A DNA stretch of 64,000 bases. Origin: Salinibacterium sp. G-O1 (GTDB lineage: Bacteria > Actinomycetota > Actinomycetes > Actinomycetales > Microbacteriaceae). The translations under genes and the position numbers were made by a program. Below, piece after piece: positions 52,310-63,348 of the stretch. Location: assembly GCF_030063305.1 (NCBI RefSeq), contig NZ_JASISV010000002.1:620001-684000 (forward strand). The letters are read 5' to 3'. The notes below the pieces were generated by a model, which had not been told where the DNA came from, searched no databases, and worked only from the letters and a program-made list of their open reading frames with translations. The stretch's first letter is position 1. Every line of letters starts with the position of its first letter.

Positions 52310-52513
52310 CTAGTGTCCGGCGCCGTGCGTGTCGCTGGACTTGCTGGGGCCCTGGCCCTGGCGGTTCGCTACATCGCGAAAGCTCCACACCACGAATCCG
52401 AGAGCCACGAAGATCGCGACCGCAACGCCAGCGAAAGCCAGCGGGGGCATGAGAAGTGGTGCGAGTTCATGGAGTTCCTCGGTGCTAGCAGCGAGGGTGA
52501 CGAGCAGCGACAT
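52310..52513 (-). CDS. Small single-span membrane protein
   Basis: A 67-residue protein: short polar N-terminus (MSLLVTLAASTEELHE), one hydrophobic span (about 24-43) with WSFRDV after it, and a polar Gly/Ser/His tail. ATG 52513 is the likely start; an upstream Met would lengthen it by 22 residues into the proA-nadD gap. Similar short proteins sit at this position between proA and nadD in related genomes as I recall them; function unknown. Confidence 0.65.
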   Translation of the reverse strand: MSLLVTLAASTEELHELAPLLMPPLAFAGVAVAIFVALGFVVWSFRDVANRQGQGPSKSSDTHGAGH

Positions 52514-52542
52514 TTTTCTCCATTCGGGGGTGCTGTTAAATA

Positions 52543-53805
52543 CTAGCTGCGAACGTGACCGGAACCGCGCACGACCCACTTTGTACTGGTGAGTTCCGGC
52601 AATCCCATGGGGCCTCTCGCGTGAAGCTTCTGGGTCGAGATGCCCACCTCAGCACCGAAGCCGAACTCGCCACCATCGGTGAAGCGCGTCGAGGCGTTCA
52701 CCATGACGACCGCGGAATCCACTTCGGCAAGAAACCGTTCGGCCCTCGCAACATCGTTGGTGAGAATCGATTCGGTGTGATGAGTCGAGTACGTGCGAAT
52801 GTGGTCGATCGCCTGGTCAAGGTCGTCGACCACGCGCACAGCGAGATCGAGGCTCATGTATTCGGTAGCCCAGTCGTCAGCCGTGGCCGCGACGGCATCC
52901 GGAAACAGCGCCAGCGTGCGCTCGTCAGCATGGATCGTCACACCGGATGCCCGCAGCCTCGCGAGCACCGGCGGAAGCAGTGTTGCCGCGGAACCCTGGT
53001 GCACAAGCAGCGTTTCGAGAGCGTTGCAGACGCTCGGGCGTTGCACCTTCGAATTGTGGACGATCTCGACGGCCTGATCCAGGTCGGCGGATTCATCGAG
53101 GAAGATGTGGACGATCCCGGCTCCGGTCTCGATGACGGGAACTGTCGACTCAGCGACGACGGTGTTGATGAGGTTGGCGCTGCCCCGAGGGATCAGAACG
53201 TCGACGAAACCGCGGGCGCGCATGAGTTGCTGCGCGCCATCGCGCCCGAACTCGTCGATGGTCTGCACGGCCTCGACAGGGAGCCCTGACGCGAGAAGCG
53301 CGGACTGGATCACCTCGACGAGCACCCTGTTCGTGTCTTCGGCAGCTGAGCCACCTCTCAGCACCACCGCGTTGCCGCTCTTGAGCGTCAGGGCAGCGAT
53401 GTCGATCGTCACGTTTGGGCGCGCTTCGTAAATCGCGCCGACTACGCCGAAGGGCACGCGGATCTGGGTGAGTTTGAGGCCGTTCTCCAGCGTCGATCCG
53501 CGCACGACATCGCCTACCGGGTCAGGCAGCGCGACGATCTGCTGCACGGCGTCCGCGAGCGACGCCAGACGTTTGTCGTCGAGGCGGAGGCGATCCTGCA
53601 GTCCCTCGGTCATGCCGTTTTCCCGCCCGCGGGCGACATCCAGCTCGTTCGCCTCGAGGATGCGTGCCGAGTTGCTCACCACCGCGTCGGCGATGAGGGT
53701 GAGCGCAGCATTCTTCTGGCTTGTCGTTGCCACGGCGAGAGCGCGCGCGGCATCGCGGGCGGCTTCGAGCTTGTCAGCGAGCAGGGGTGTGAGGGTCTCG
53801 GCCAT
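52543..53805 (-). CDS. proA: Gamma-glutamyl phosphate reductase
   Basis: A 420-residue ALDH-superfamily enzyme for the second step of proline synthesis. VPFGVVGAIYEARPNVTIDIAAL and RGGSAAEDTNR are cofactor-side motifs, and QRPSVCNALETLLVH carries the catalytic Cys. FTDGGEFGFGAEVGISTQKLHARGPMGL is the C-terminal signature. It follows proB on the same strand, but 211 bases holding a palindromic repeat separate them. Confidence 0.96.
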   Translation of the reverse strand: MAETLTPLLADKLEAARDAARALAVATTSQKNAALTLIADAVVSNSARILEANELDVARGRENGMTEGLQDRLRLDDKRLASLADAVQQIVALPDPVGDVVRGSTLENGLKLTQIRVPFGVVGAIYEARPNVTIDIAALTLKSGNAVVLRGGSAAEDTNRVLVEVIQSALLASGLPVEAVQTIDEFGRDGAQQLMRARGFVDVLIPRGSANLINTVVAESTVPVIETGAGIVHIFLDESADLDQAVEIVHNSKVQRPSVCNALETLLVHQGSAATLLPPVLARLRASGVTIHADERTLALFPDAVAATADDWATEYMSLDLAVRVVDDLDQAIDHIRTYSTHHTESILTNDVARAERFLAEVDSAVVMVNASTRFTDGGEFGFGAEVGISTQKLHARGPMGLPELTSTKWVVRGSGHVRS

Positions 53806-53879
53806 GGCTGAAGTTTATCCGCGCCGTGACGCACGCTCACGCCGGGGCGGCTCCCGCGCCGTCCCGAGAGCCAGCACCG

Positions 53880-53973
53880 TTGGAAATTCAGGAAACTGGC
53901 GCGACCGCTCGGCGAGATCCGCGCCCCCGTCCCAGCGACGCTGCGGACGGATGCGGATTTCCTGAATTTCCGA
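53880..53973. repeat. Palindromic repeat element between proB and proA
   Basis: GGAAATTCAGGAAA (53882-53895) and TTTCCTGAATTTCC (53958-53971) are perfect 14-bp inverted arms, extended by a T-G and a T-A pair outside, around a 62-base GC-rich middle. The AT-rich arms stand out from the local base composition. It is unrelated in sequence to the 57-base palindromes near 31.6 kb but similar in design. Confidence 0.8.
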
Positions 53974-54016
53974 AGGTTGGGGCGGGCGGGCGCGCGGATG
54001 CGGGCGCGCCGGGGTG

Positions 54017-54805
54017 CTAGGACGCCGGGTCGAACCAGGTGCCGAGGTCGACACCGATGAGTGCGTCCGAGACGCTTCCCGTGGAGGCGAGCAGCACGGG
54101 GATTCCCGCTGTTGCTGCCAGCTTGGCTGCCGCAACCTTGGTTCCAGCGCCGCCGGTTCCGACCCCGGCCGAACCGATGTCGCCGAACGTCACCCCGGCG
54201 AGGTCGTCCGCGAAGTCGACGTGGTCGATCTTGAGGGCACCGGGCTCGCCGGGCGGCCGGGTGTACAACGCGTCGATGTCGCTCAACAGCACAAGCACGT
54301 CGGCCTGAACCAGAATTGACACGAGCGCCGCGAGCCGGTCGTTGTCGCCAAACCGGATCTCGTGCGTGGCGACGGTGTCGTTCTCGTTGACGATCGGCAG
54401 GATGCGCAACCCCAGCAGCCTCTCCATGGCACGCTGCGCATTGCTGCGGTGAGTGGGGTTCTCCATGTCGCCCGCCGTCAGCAGAATCTGCCCGGCAACC
54501 ACCGAGTAGCGCGACAGGCTTTCCTGGTAGCGGTAGATGAGCACGTTCTGCCCGACCGCCGCGGCGGCCTGCTGGGTCGCGAGGTCGGTGGGCCTGCCAT
54601 CCAGCTTCAGGTACGGGATGCCCGTGGCGATCGCCCCGGACGACACCAGTATTACTTCGCAGCCTCGAGCGTGCGCCGCCGCGAGGGCGTCGACGAGTGG
54701 CGCGATCTGGCCCACGTTCGGCCCGCTGACCGACGACGAGCCCACCTTCACGACTATGCGTCGTGCTGTGGCCAGGTCGGCCCGGGACCGGACGGTACTA
54801 GTCAC
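54017..54805 (-). CDS. proB: Glutamate 5-kinase (without PUA domain)
   Basis: A 262-residue amino-acid kinase catalysing the first, feedback-controlled step of proline synthesis. [50 protein letters not shown] and [15 protein letters not shown] are the substrate and ATP motifs. It ends after the kinase domain, so the C-terminal PUA domain of E. coli ProB is missing. GTG 54805 overlaps the obgE stop (GTGACTAG), giving coupling. Longer starts (ATG 54835) are possible. Confidence 0.93.
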   Translation of the reverse strand: MTSTVRSRADLATARRIVVKVGSSSVSGPNVGQIAPLVDALAAAHARGCEVILVSSGAIATGIPYLKLDGRPTDLATQQAAAAVGQNVLIYRYQESLSRYSVVAGQILLTAGDMENPTHRSNAQRAMERLLGLRILPIVNENDTVATHEIRFGDNDRLAALVSILVQADVLVLLSDIDALYTRPPGEPGALKIDHVDFADDLAGVTFGDIGSAGVGTGGAGTKVAAAKLAATAGIPVLLASTGSVSDALIGVDLGTWFDPAS

Positions 54806-56381
54806 TGAACTGCTCGGACTCGTCGGAGCCGTCATCAGACGAATCCTTTTTCGCGCCGCGATCCTTGTCGATGGCGAAACCTTCGTCGTCGACCCAGATG
54901 CCGGCGGTGCGCTCGGCCTGGAGTTCGGCGCGGGCGGCGCTCTTGGCATCCATGCGCTCGAGGTAGGTCTGGCGGCGCTTGCGGTTGGTCTCTCGCTTGT
55001 TGTCGTCGAGCCTCGAGTCGGTGCCGCGCGGGCTGGTGATGAGTTCGGCGGTTGACGACAGCGTCGGCTCCCAGTCGAATACCACTCCCCCGCCGGCGCC
55101 GATCATGACGGTCGAGCCGGGCACGGCACCCGCCTTGAAGAGGTCGTCTTCGACGCCCAGTTTCGCGAGACGGTCTGCGAGGAATCCCACGGCTTCTTCG
55201 TTGGCGAAGTCGGTCTGTGCCACCCAGCGCTCGGGCTTGGCACCGATGACCCTGTAGACGTTGCCGAACGTTCCGCCCTCAACCTTGACGACGAAGTCTT
55301 TCTCGTTGACGGCACGCGGACGAATGATGATGCGCTGCTTCGTGGGTTCGAGAACCCGTGCAGCACGATCCGCTTCGACGAGCGCAGCCAGTGCGAACGA
55401 CAGTTCCCGCAGTCCGGCACGCGACACAGCGGATACCTCGAACACGCGATAGCCGCGCCCCTCGAGCTCAGCGGTGACGAAGTCGGCCAGTTCGCGCCCC
55501 TCGGGCACGTCGATCTTGTTGAGTGCGATGAGCTGCTCGCGTTCAAGCAGGGGCAGCTGGCCCTCGGGCACAGGATAGGCGGCAAGTTCGGCGAGGATGA
55601 TGTCGAGGTCGCTGATCGGGTCACGACCGGGCTCGAGTGTTGCGCAGTCGAGAACGTGCAGCAGTGCGGTGCAGCGCTCAACGTGACGCAGGAACTCCAG
55701 TCCGAGGCCCTTGCCCTCGCTGGCGCCCTCGATGAGGCCGGGGACGTCTGCGATTGTGTAGCGCGTCTCACCAGACTCGACGACGCCGAGGTTCGGGTGA
55801 AGGGTTGTGAACGGGTAGTCGGCGATCTTCGGCTTGGCCGCGCTCATGGCGGCAACCAGGCTCGACTTGCCCGCTGACGGGTAACCGACGAGCGCGACAT
55901 CCGCGACAGTCTTCAGCTCGAGGAAGACATCGCCTTCGAACCCGGGCGTACCAAGAAGGGCAAATCCGGGCGCCTTGCGCTTGGTGGTGGCGAGCGCCGC
56001 GTTTCCGAGGCCACCCTGCCCGCCCTGAGCGACGACCAGCCGAAGGCCGGGCGCGTCCATGTCGAGAAGCTGGTTACCCTCGGCGTCTTTTACGACGGTG
56101 CCGACGGGAACCATCAGCAGCATCTCTTCGCCGGATGTTCCGCTCTTGTGGTCGCCCTGTCCAGGCTGGCCGTGATCTGATCTGCGGTGTGGCGCGCGGT
56201 GGAAGCCCAACAGCGTCGTTGTGCCGGAATCGCTCAGAAGCACGATGTCGCCACCGTCGCCGCCGTTGCCACCGTCCGGGCCAGCCAGAGGCTTGAACTT
56301 CTCACGCTTTACCGAAACACAACCGTTGCCGCCGTGCCCCGCCCGAAGGTGGAGGGTGACCTGGTCGACGAATGACGCCAT
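54798..56381 (-). CDS. obgE: GTPase Obg/CgtA
   Basis: A 527-residue ribosome-assembly GTPase. The glycine-rich Obg fold occupies about 1-158 ([28 protein letters not shown]), the G domain about 159-330 ([37 protein letters not shown]), and the OCT domain follows to about 430. A highly charged tail of about 60 residues ([17 protein letters not shown] end) is typical of actinobacteria. Located after rpmA with a UUCG hairpin in between. Confidence 0.96.
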   Translation of the reverse strand: MASFVDQVTLHLRAGHGGNGCVSVKREKFKPLAGPDGGNGGDGGDIVLLSDSGTTTLLGFHRAPHRRSDHGQPGQGDHKSGTSGEEMLLMVPVGTVVKDAEGNQLLDMDAPGLRLVVAQGGQGGLGNAALATTKRKAPGFALLGTPGFEGDVFLELKTVADVALVGYPSAGKSSLVAAMSAAKPKIADYPFTTLHPNLGVVESGETRYTIADVPGLIEGASEGKGLGLEFLRHVERCTALLHVLDCATLEPGRDPISDLDIILAELAAYPVPEGQLPLLEREQLIALNKIDVPEGRELADFVTAELEGRGYRVFEVSAVSRAGLRELSFALAALVEADRAARVLEPTKQRIIIRPRAVNEKDFVVKVEGGTFGNVYRVIGAKPERWVAQTDFANEEAVGFLADRLAKLGVEDDLFKAGAVPGSTVMIGAGGGVVFDWEPTLSSTAELITSPRGTDSRLDDNKRETNRKRRQTYLERMDAKSAARAELQAERTAGIWVDDEGFAIDKDRGAKKDSSDDGSDESEQFSD

Positions 56382-56406
56382 GGCACTCTCCGTTCTTTGT
56401 TAACGA

Positions 56407-56434
56407 ATGATGGCGAGCCGAAGCCCGCCATCAT
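56407..56434 (-). promoter_or_regulatory. UUCG-capped hairpin in the rpmA-obgE gap
   Basis: On the minus strand the arms ATGATGGCGGGC and GCTCGCCATCAT form a 12-bp stem (one G-U) closed by a TTCG tetraloop. No T-run follows. It may lower read-through from rplU-rpmA into obgE or protect the mRNA end. It lies 26 bases before the obgE start. Confidence 0.55.
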
Positions 56435-56502
56435 GGTGAAACCTGGGCCCCCGCTGGGCAGTCCGGGCCGTTCAGAGAACAGATCGGCGGGTCAGAAGGG
56501 GA

Positions 56503-56757
56503 TTAATCTGCTGTGACGATGTTGATGACCTTGCGGCCACCCTTTGCGCCGAACTCGACCGCGCCTGCGGCCAGTGCGAACAGCGTGTCGTCTCCGCCAC
56601 GGCCAACGTTGGCGCCGGGGTGGAAGTGGGTTCCGCGCTGGCGGACGATGATCTCGCCTGCGCCGACAACCTGGCCGCCGAAGCGCTTGACGCCGAGGCG
56701 CTGTGCGTTCGAGTCGCGACCGTTACGAGTGGAGCTTGCGCCCTTTTTGTGTGCCAT
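56503..56757 (-). CDS. rpmA: 50S ribosomal protein L27
   Basis: An 84-residue bL27. [20 protein letters not shown] is the conserved N-terminus reaching the peptidyl-transferase centre, and [15 protein letters not shown] follows. There is no N-terminal cleavable extension as found in Firmicutes. Second gene of rplU-rpmA, 11 bases after rplU. Confidence 0.97.
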   Translation of the reverse strand: MAHKKGASSTRNGRDSNAQRLGVKRFGGQVVGAGEIIVRQRGTHFHPGANVGRGGDDTLFALAAGAVEFGAKGGRKVINIVTAD

Positions 56758-56768
56758 TAGTCGACTCC

Positions 56769-57077
56769 CTACGCGATGCTGGTGATCTTGATACGAGTCT
56801 GCTCCTGGCGGTGGCCCTGGCGCTTCTTGTATCCGGTCTTGTTCTTGAACTTCTGGATGACGATCTTGGGGCCACGGAGGTCGTTGAGCACCTCGGCGAC
56901 GACCTTGACCTTGGCCAGGTCCTTCGCACCGTGGGTGATCTTCTCACCGTCGACAAGCAGCACGGGTACGAGCTCGACGTTGCCGTTCTCGTCACCCTTG
57001 ATGCGGTCGAGAACGACGATCGTGCCGACCTCTACCTTTTCCTGGCGCCCACCGGCGCGCACAACTGCGTAAACCAC
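56769..57077 (-). CDS. rplU: 50S ribosomal protein L21
   Basis: A 102-residue bL21. [17 protein letters not shown] at the N-terminus and [22 protein letters not shown] at the C-terminus are diagnostic. First gene of the rplU-rpmA pair, with a promoter about 130 bases upstream. Confidence 0.97.
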   Translation of the reverse strand: MVYAVVRAGGRQEKVEVGTIVVLDRIKGDENGNVELVPVLLVDGEKITHGAKDLAKVKVVAEVLNDLRGPKIVIQKFKNKTGYKKRQGHRQEQTRIKITSIA

Positions 57078-57208
57078 TTGGTTTCCCTACCTATTTTGTC
57101 GAACCGACCGGATATCCGGTGCGCTCGAACGAATCAATGCAATGAATCAAAACTGTTGGAAGCTGTTGGTGTTCAAAGCGGGCTTGGCCCAGCAGACACC
57201 AAGGGTCA

Positions 57209-57237
57209 ACAGTACCCGACAGTGTCGGAGCGGTCAA
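57209..57237 (-). promoter_or_regulatory. Probable rplU promoter
   Basis: On the minus strand TTGACC (57237-57232) and TACTGT (57214-57209) are 17 bases apart. The implied start near 57202 gives a leader of about 125 bases, in which the 14-bp palindrome ACCGGATATCCGGT (57107-57120) lies 30 bases before the rplU start. Confidence 0.55.
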
Positions 57238-57270
57238 ACCCAATACGCCCCGAAAGGCGTGTCCCCAACA

Positions 57271-57840
57271 CTACAGGTCGATCATGCCCTCGAGTGGCCG
57301 CCTAGGAGGGTGATTCTTACGCCAAATCCATAGCAGGATTCCCGCCAGAACCCCCAGGGGCAGTCGCATGACAAACCCGCTGATTGCCTCGGCCAGCGCA
57401 ACCAGCAGGCCCCGCCCCGCCCCACCGCCGTCGAACTGCGGAAAGGGAAACGAGTTTCCGAAGAAGGAGGTTCCCAGGGTGAACGCGCCCACGATCACGA
57501 GCACGGCGCTGACGATAAACACGAGGGTCGATGCGATACCCGTTGCCAGTATCGCGCGCGTGATCACGTGCGGCACTCTCAGCTCTTCAGCGATCGGCGC
57601 CACGAGCCAGAGGCTGAGAAAGAATCCGATCCCGAAGGGAACGGCCTGCACGAGCACGTAACCAAACGACAGCAGGTATTGGGTCGGCTGCATCTGCCCG
57701 CCAACGGCCAGAAAAACTGTCGCGGCCTGCACGATGCCCTGCGCGACAAGCATCATCGCGACGGCTATGCCGGTGACACCGGAGACGAAAGCGCCGTGTC
57801 TGCTCAGCATCTGCTTCACGGTGATCGCCATGGCCCCCAT
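57271..57840 (-). CDS. Membrane protein, four helices, function unknown
   Basis: A 189-residue protein with four hydrophobic segments: about 17-45, 52-80, 92-120 and 145-180. A Gly/Phe/Pro loop (FGNSFPFPQFDGGGAGRG) precedes the last. I do not recognise a family. ATG 57840 (MGAM) or ATG 57831 are both possible. Divergent from the DUF4031 gene, 20 bases apart. Confidence 0.7.
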   Translation of the reverse strand: MGAMAITVKQMLSRHGAFVSGVTGIAVAMMLVAQGIVQAATVFLAVGGQMQPTQYLLSFGYVLVQAVPFGIGFFLSLWLVAPIAEELRVPHVITRAILATGIASTLVFIVSAVLVIVGAFTLGTSFFGNSFPFPQFDGGGAGRGLLVALAEAISGFVMRLPLGVLAGILLWIWRKNHPPRRPLEGMIDL

Positions 57841-57860
57841 GCTAGCCGTAGAATTTTTGG

Positions 57861-58124
57861 ATGACAGTGTTGATCGATCAGGCGATCTGGCCAGCGCACG
57901 ACACGGTCTGGGCCCACATTGTGAGCGACACGTCTCTGGATGAGTTGCACGAGTTCGCAGCATCCGCTGGACTCCCCCGCCGCGCCTTCGACCTCGACCA
58001 TTACGACGTTCCGGCGCGGATGTGGACCGAACTCGTCGCTCGGGGGGCCGAACCGGTCAGCGTGCGGGAGTTCGTGCGCAGGTTGGAGAGCAGCGGCCTG
58101 CGGGTGCGCCAGCGGGACCGCTAG
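57861..58124 (+). CDS. DUF4031 protein
   Basis: An 87-residue protein with the pattern VLIDQAIWPAHDTVWAHIVSDTSLDELHEFA, then LPRRAFDLDHYDVPARMW. These conserved Asp/His residues are typical of DUF4031, a small family of unknown function. TAGAAT (57849-57854) lies six bases before the ATG, so it is leaderless. Its stop lies three bases before the end of the convergent zinc-ribbon gene. Confidence 0.85.
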   Translation: MTVLIDQAIWPAHDTVWAHIVSDTSLDELHEFAASAGLPRRAFDLDHYDVPARMWTELVARGAEPVSVREFVRRLESSGLRVRQRDR

Positions 58125-58127
58125 CGA

Positions 58128-58301
58128 CTAGCTGCGGTTGAAGATTCGCGACAGCAGGCTCGGCTTCGCTGTCGACTTCTCGCCCTCGTGACCGCGGCAG
58201 CGATTATTGCTCGGCACTGACCGCATCACCTGATCGACGTGTTGCCCACATCCAGCCCAGGTCGTTTTCCCGCACTTCTTACACGTGACAGCTCTACACA
58301 T
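58128..58301 (-). CDS. 57-residue zinc-ribbon protein
   Basis: A short gene found by reading the minus strand. The protein starts MCRAVTCKKCGKTTWAGCG and has C7-x2-C10, C18, H21, C35 and H38 as likely zinc ligands (QHVDQVMRSVP and RCRGHEGEK follow). Similar tiny proteins with this N-terminus are widespread in actinobacteria; function unknown. AAGGAG five bases before the ATG is one of the best ribosome binding sites in the window. Its promoter region contains the CstR-type operator of the divergent sulfur operon. Confidence 0.85.
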   Translation of the reverse strand: MCRAVTCKKCGKTTWAGCGQHVDQVMRSVPSNNRCRGHEGEKSTAKPSLLSRIFNRS

Positions 58302-58333
58302 TTAATTCTCCTTCGCTCGTTGGGACATTGATT

Positions 58334-58355
58334 ACTATACCCCCCGGGGTATAGT
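58334..58355. promoter_or_regulatory. CstR/CsoR-type operator over a leaderless promoter
   Basis: Ten-base perfect arms ACTATACCCC and GGGGTATAGT around CC. The TACCCC/GGGGTA core is the operator of CsoR/CstR repressors, and a CstR gene is in the operon. TATAGT (58350-58355) in its right arm is the -10, with TTGATT (58328-58333) 16 bases upstream; the start codon ATG follows the -10 by six bases, so repressor binding would cover the whole promoter. Confidence 0.85.
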
Positions 58356-58361
58356 GGGTTC

Positions 58362-60310
<1,949 letters not shown>

Positions 60311-60327
60311 ACCGCGTCGGTTAACTG

Positions 60328-60366
60328 CCGAACGCCGGGCATCCTCGCGGACGACCCGGCGTTCGG
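60328..60366. terminator. Hairpin between the cstR-like gene and rne
   Basis: CCGAACGCCGGG (60328-60339) and CCCGGCGTTCGG (60355-60366) form a perfect 12-bp stem with a 15-base loop, between two convergent genes. No T-run follows on either strand, so it is a weak or Rho-aided terminator at best. Confidence 0.55.
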
Positions 60367-60372
60367 AACGAG

Positions 60373-62964
60373 CTAAGCCTTGTTGTCGTCCGTCGTGATG
60401 ATCGGCGACGATACGCGGCGCGACACGCGTGAGCGTCCCTGGCCGGGCTGCTTGGGCGCGGGAAGCGCATCCAGGACTGAGTCGAGGATCTGCTCGGCGT
60501 CATGGGTCGAGATCTTTCGAGGCGCCCGAGAGTTCTTCTTCACGGGGATATCGAGGATCGCAACAGCCGCTTCAGCGGCAGCAACCGAAACCTCTTCAAC
60601 CTTCGACGGAGCCTCAGCGGCCTCCGGCTGCGCGGGCGCGGCCTGCTGAACCGGAATCTCGGTGGTGTGGGTCACAGTGCTCGCCGCTACCCTCGCGAGA
60701 GCATTCCGAACATCCTCCGTGATGGCATGCGTGCCAGCACTGCCCATTCCGTTCTTGACCGAGGTGGATGGGGAAGACTGGCCGCCGCCGTTTCCGCCTC
60801 CGTTGCCGCCGTTGTTGTTGTTGCCACCACCGTTGCCGCCTCCGCTGTTGCGGTTGCGACCTCGACGGCTGTTGCCGTCGGCTGCGGGCTGAGCCGTCTG
60901 CTGCTGCTGACGGTTCTTGGTGACGGGGTCGTGGTGCACAACGACACCGCGTCCGGAGCAGACCTCACAGGGCTCACTGAACGTCTCGAGAAGTCCGAGT
61001 CCCAGCTTCTTCCTGGTCATCTGCACCAGACCGAGGCTGGTGACCTCAGCCACCTGATGCTTCGTCCGGTCGCGGCTGAGGCACTCGACGAGACGACGCA
61101 ACACGAGGTCGCGGTTCGACTCGAGCACCATGTCGATGAAGTCGACGACGATGATGCCACCGATGTCTCGCAGCCTGAGCTGGCGAACGATCTCCTCGGC
61201 CGCCTCGATGTTGTTCTTGGTGACGGTCTCTTCGAGGTTTCCACCCGAGCCGACGAACTTGCCGGTGTTGACGTCAACGACCGTCATGGCCTCGGTGCGG
61301 TCGATGACGAGCGAGCCACCCGACGGCAGCCACACCTTGCGGTCGAGGGCTTTCTCGATCTGCTCGGTGATGCGGAACTTGTCGAAGGAGTCGACGTTCG
61401 TGTCGTCATAGCTCTCGACGCGTTCGGAGAGGTCGGGAGCAACCGCGTTCAGGTAGCCCTCGATCGTGCCCTTCGCGTCGAGGCCATCGACAACAAGCTT
61501 CTGGAAGTCCTCGTTGAAGACGTCACGAACGATCTTGATCAACAGGTCTGGCTCAGAGTGCAGCAGCGCCGGAGCCTGCTGTGTCTCGACCTGGCGGCTG
61601 ATCTCGGCCCACTGGCTCGTGAGGCGCTGTACGTCGAGGGTGAGCTGCTCTTCTGTCGCGCCTTCGGCCGCCGTGCGCACGATCACGCCGACGTTCTCGG
61701 GAAGCACCTCTTTCAGGATCTTCTTGAGGCGCGCGCGCTCGGTGTCTGGCAGCTTGCGGCTGATGCCGCTCATCGAACCGTTGGGTACGTAGACCAGGTA
61801 GCGACCCGGGAGGCTCACCTGGCTGGTCAGACGGGCACCCTTGTGTCCAACCGGGTCTTTGGTGACCTGCACCAGAACCCGGTCACCGGGCTTGAGTGCG
61901 AGCTCAATGCGGCGAGCCTGGGTCTTGCCTTCGCCCGACTCGAGCGCAGCGGCATCCCAGTCGACCTCGCCTGAGTACAGCACGGCGTTGCGGCCGCGAC
62001 CGATGTCGACGAACGCAGCCTCCATGCTCGGCAGCACGTTCTGCACGCGGCCGAGGTAGACGTTGCCGATGAGGCTGGCGTCTGCGGCCTTGGCCACATA
62101 GTGCTCGACGAGCACGTTGTCTTCGAGCACAGCGATCTGGATGCGGTCGAACTTCGAACGCACGACCATCATGCGGTCTACGCTCTCGCGGCGGGCGAGG
62201 AATTCGCTTTCGGTGACCACGGGGCGGCGGCGGCCGGCGTCGCGACCATCGCGACGGCGCTGCTTCTTCGCCTCGAGTCGCGTCGAGCCCTTGATGCGTG
62301 TGGGCTCGTTGCTGACGACCGGCTCGGGGCGCGGCTGGCGCACACGCACGACGGTGTTGGGCGCCTCATCGCCGGGACGGGCTTCCTCACCCGGGCGACG
62401 ACGTGAGCGGCGGCGAACTGTGCCGGCCTCATCGGGGTTGTCCTGGTTGTTCTGGTCACCGCGGGTGTTGCCACCGTCGCGGCTGTTCTCGCGGCCCTGG
62501 TCGCGTGCGTTCTTCTCACGTGGTTCACGATCGGCACGGGCGTTGCTCTCGCGGCCGGGGGCGCGCTCGGGCATCGGGGGAAGGTCCGGTGCCTGGAACA
62601 GCAGGGACGTGCTCGGGCGCGCTGGGGCCTTCTTCGCTGGCGCTGTCGTGGCAACAGGGGCGTCGGCATCAGCCGCGGCTGGAGCCTGTGCGGCCTTGCG
62701 TGGGGGGTTGCGCTTCACCGGCGGCTGGTCGGAGGCTGGCTTCTCGGCGGCATCCTGCTGCGTGACCTGAGGCTTTTCGGCGGGCGCTGCGTCGGCCTTC
62801 GGCTCGGCAACCACTCGTGGAGCCTGGCTTTGCGCAGCCGGCGCCGCGGGAGTTTCGTCCGGCGTCGGGACCGCAGCCGCAGCATCCCGTGCTGCCTTGC
62901 GGCCACCGAACAGGCGACTTCTCTTCTTCGGACCGTCTGCGTTGTTGTCGTGTGTATTCACCAT
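60373..62964 (-). CDS. rne: Ribonuclease E/G
   Basis: An 863-residue RNase E/G-type endoribonuclease for mRNA decay and rRNA processing. The N-terminal ~260 residues are disordered and rich in Ala, Pro, Arg and Glu. The S1 domain follows (about 285-370, GNVYLGRVQNVLPSMEAAFVDIG). Catalytic Asp residues are in VVDVNTGKF and GGIIVVDFIDMVLE, and the zinc-link Cys pair in CEVCSGRG. The C-terminal tail is also disordered, with long Gly/Asn runs (about 715-745). This reversed scaffold layout, with an N-terminal extension, is the actinobacterial type. Confidence 0.95.
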   Translation of the reverse strand: MVNTHDNNADGPKKRSRLFGGRKAARDAAAAVPTPDETPAAPAAQSQAPRVVAEPKADAAPAEKPQVTQQDAAEKPASDQPPVKRNPPRKAAQAPAAADADAPVATTAPAKKAPARPSTSLLFQAPDLPPMPERAPGRESNARADREPREKNARDQGRENSRDGGNTRGDQNNQDNPDEAGTVRRRSRRRPGEEARPGDEAPNTVVRVRQPRPEPVVSNEPTRIKGSTRLEAKKQRRRDGRDAGRRRPVVTESEFLARRESVDRMMVVRSKFDRIQIAVLEDNVLVEHYVAKAADASLIGNVYLGRVQNVLPSMEAAFVDIGRGRNAVLYSGEVDWDAAALESGEGKTQARRIELALKPGDRVLVQVTKDPVGHKGARLTSQVSLPGRYLVYVPNGSMSGISRKLPDTERARLKKILKEVLPENVGVIVRTAAEGATEEQLTLDVQRLTSQWAEISRQVETQQAPALLHSEPDLLIKIVRDVFNEDFQKLVVDGLDAKGTIEGYLNAVAPDLSERVESYDDTNVDSFDKFRITEQIEKALDRKVWLPSGGSLVIDRTEAMTVVDVNTGKFVGSGGNLEETVTKNNIEAAEEIVRQLRLRDIGGIIVVDFIDMVLESNRDLVLRRLVECLSRDRTKHQVAEVTSLGLVQMTRKKLGLGLLETFSEPCEVCSGRGVVVHHDPVTKNRQQQQTAQPAADGNSRRGRNRNSGGGNGGGNNNNGGNGGGNGGGQSSPSTSVKNGMGSAGTHAITEDVRNALARVAASTVTHTTEIPVQQAAPAQPEAAEAPSKVEEVSVAAAEAAVAILDIPVKKNSRAPRKISTHDAEQILDSVLDALPAPKQPGQGRSRVSRRVSSPIITTDDNKA

Positions 62965-63348
62965 TGCTGGCGTACTCCTAGCCCGGGTGGGCGACCGCGC
63001 CGCTCACCGGGTACTCTCTCGTGCGCTATCCCCGCATGTGTGCGGAGGACTGCTGCTAATTCTTCAGGTCATGCAGCGGGCCTGCCCCCGGGAGGGCTGC
63101 TCGCGCTGCATCAATGCTTTTGTCACTAAGACATTTGTCAAACTCAAGCTTGTTGTCACTATTGAACGGAACTTGCTATCCGCCTCGGTCAGTTCGTCGC
63201 ATACCTAGCGTTGGACTGCATTCCTGGCCCGGTTTCATGCCCGGTAAATCTGTATTAGGTGCCACGTCGAGCGCGGCTCGGGTGACTTGTCTCGATTATC
63301 GCATGCATTCTCAGTTAGAGGCTATTTGGCGCATGGGATAATCCGAAC
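62965..63348 (-). promoter_or_regulatory. 384-base upstream region of rne
   Basis: No gene is visible. It is less GC-rich than the flanks. On the minus strand, a TTGACA (63141-63136) exactly matches a -35, but no clear -10 follows. A hairpin with 8-bp arms ATGCAGCG (63071-63078) and CGCTGCAT (63104-63111) lies about 110 bases before the rne start. A long structured leader is known to serve self-control of RNase E in other bacteria; that role here is inference. The VKOR promoter occupies the right end. Confidence 0.5.

Noticed and set aside
60502-61974. 490-codon plus-strand open frame
   Set aside because: Antisense to the RNase E catalytic domain, which is certain.
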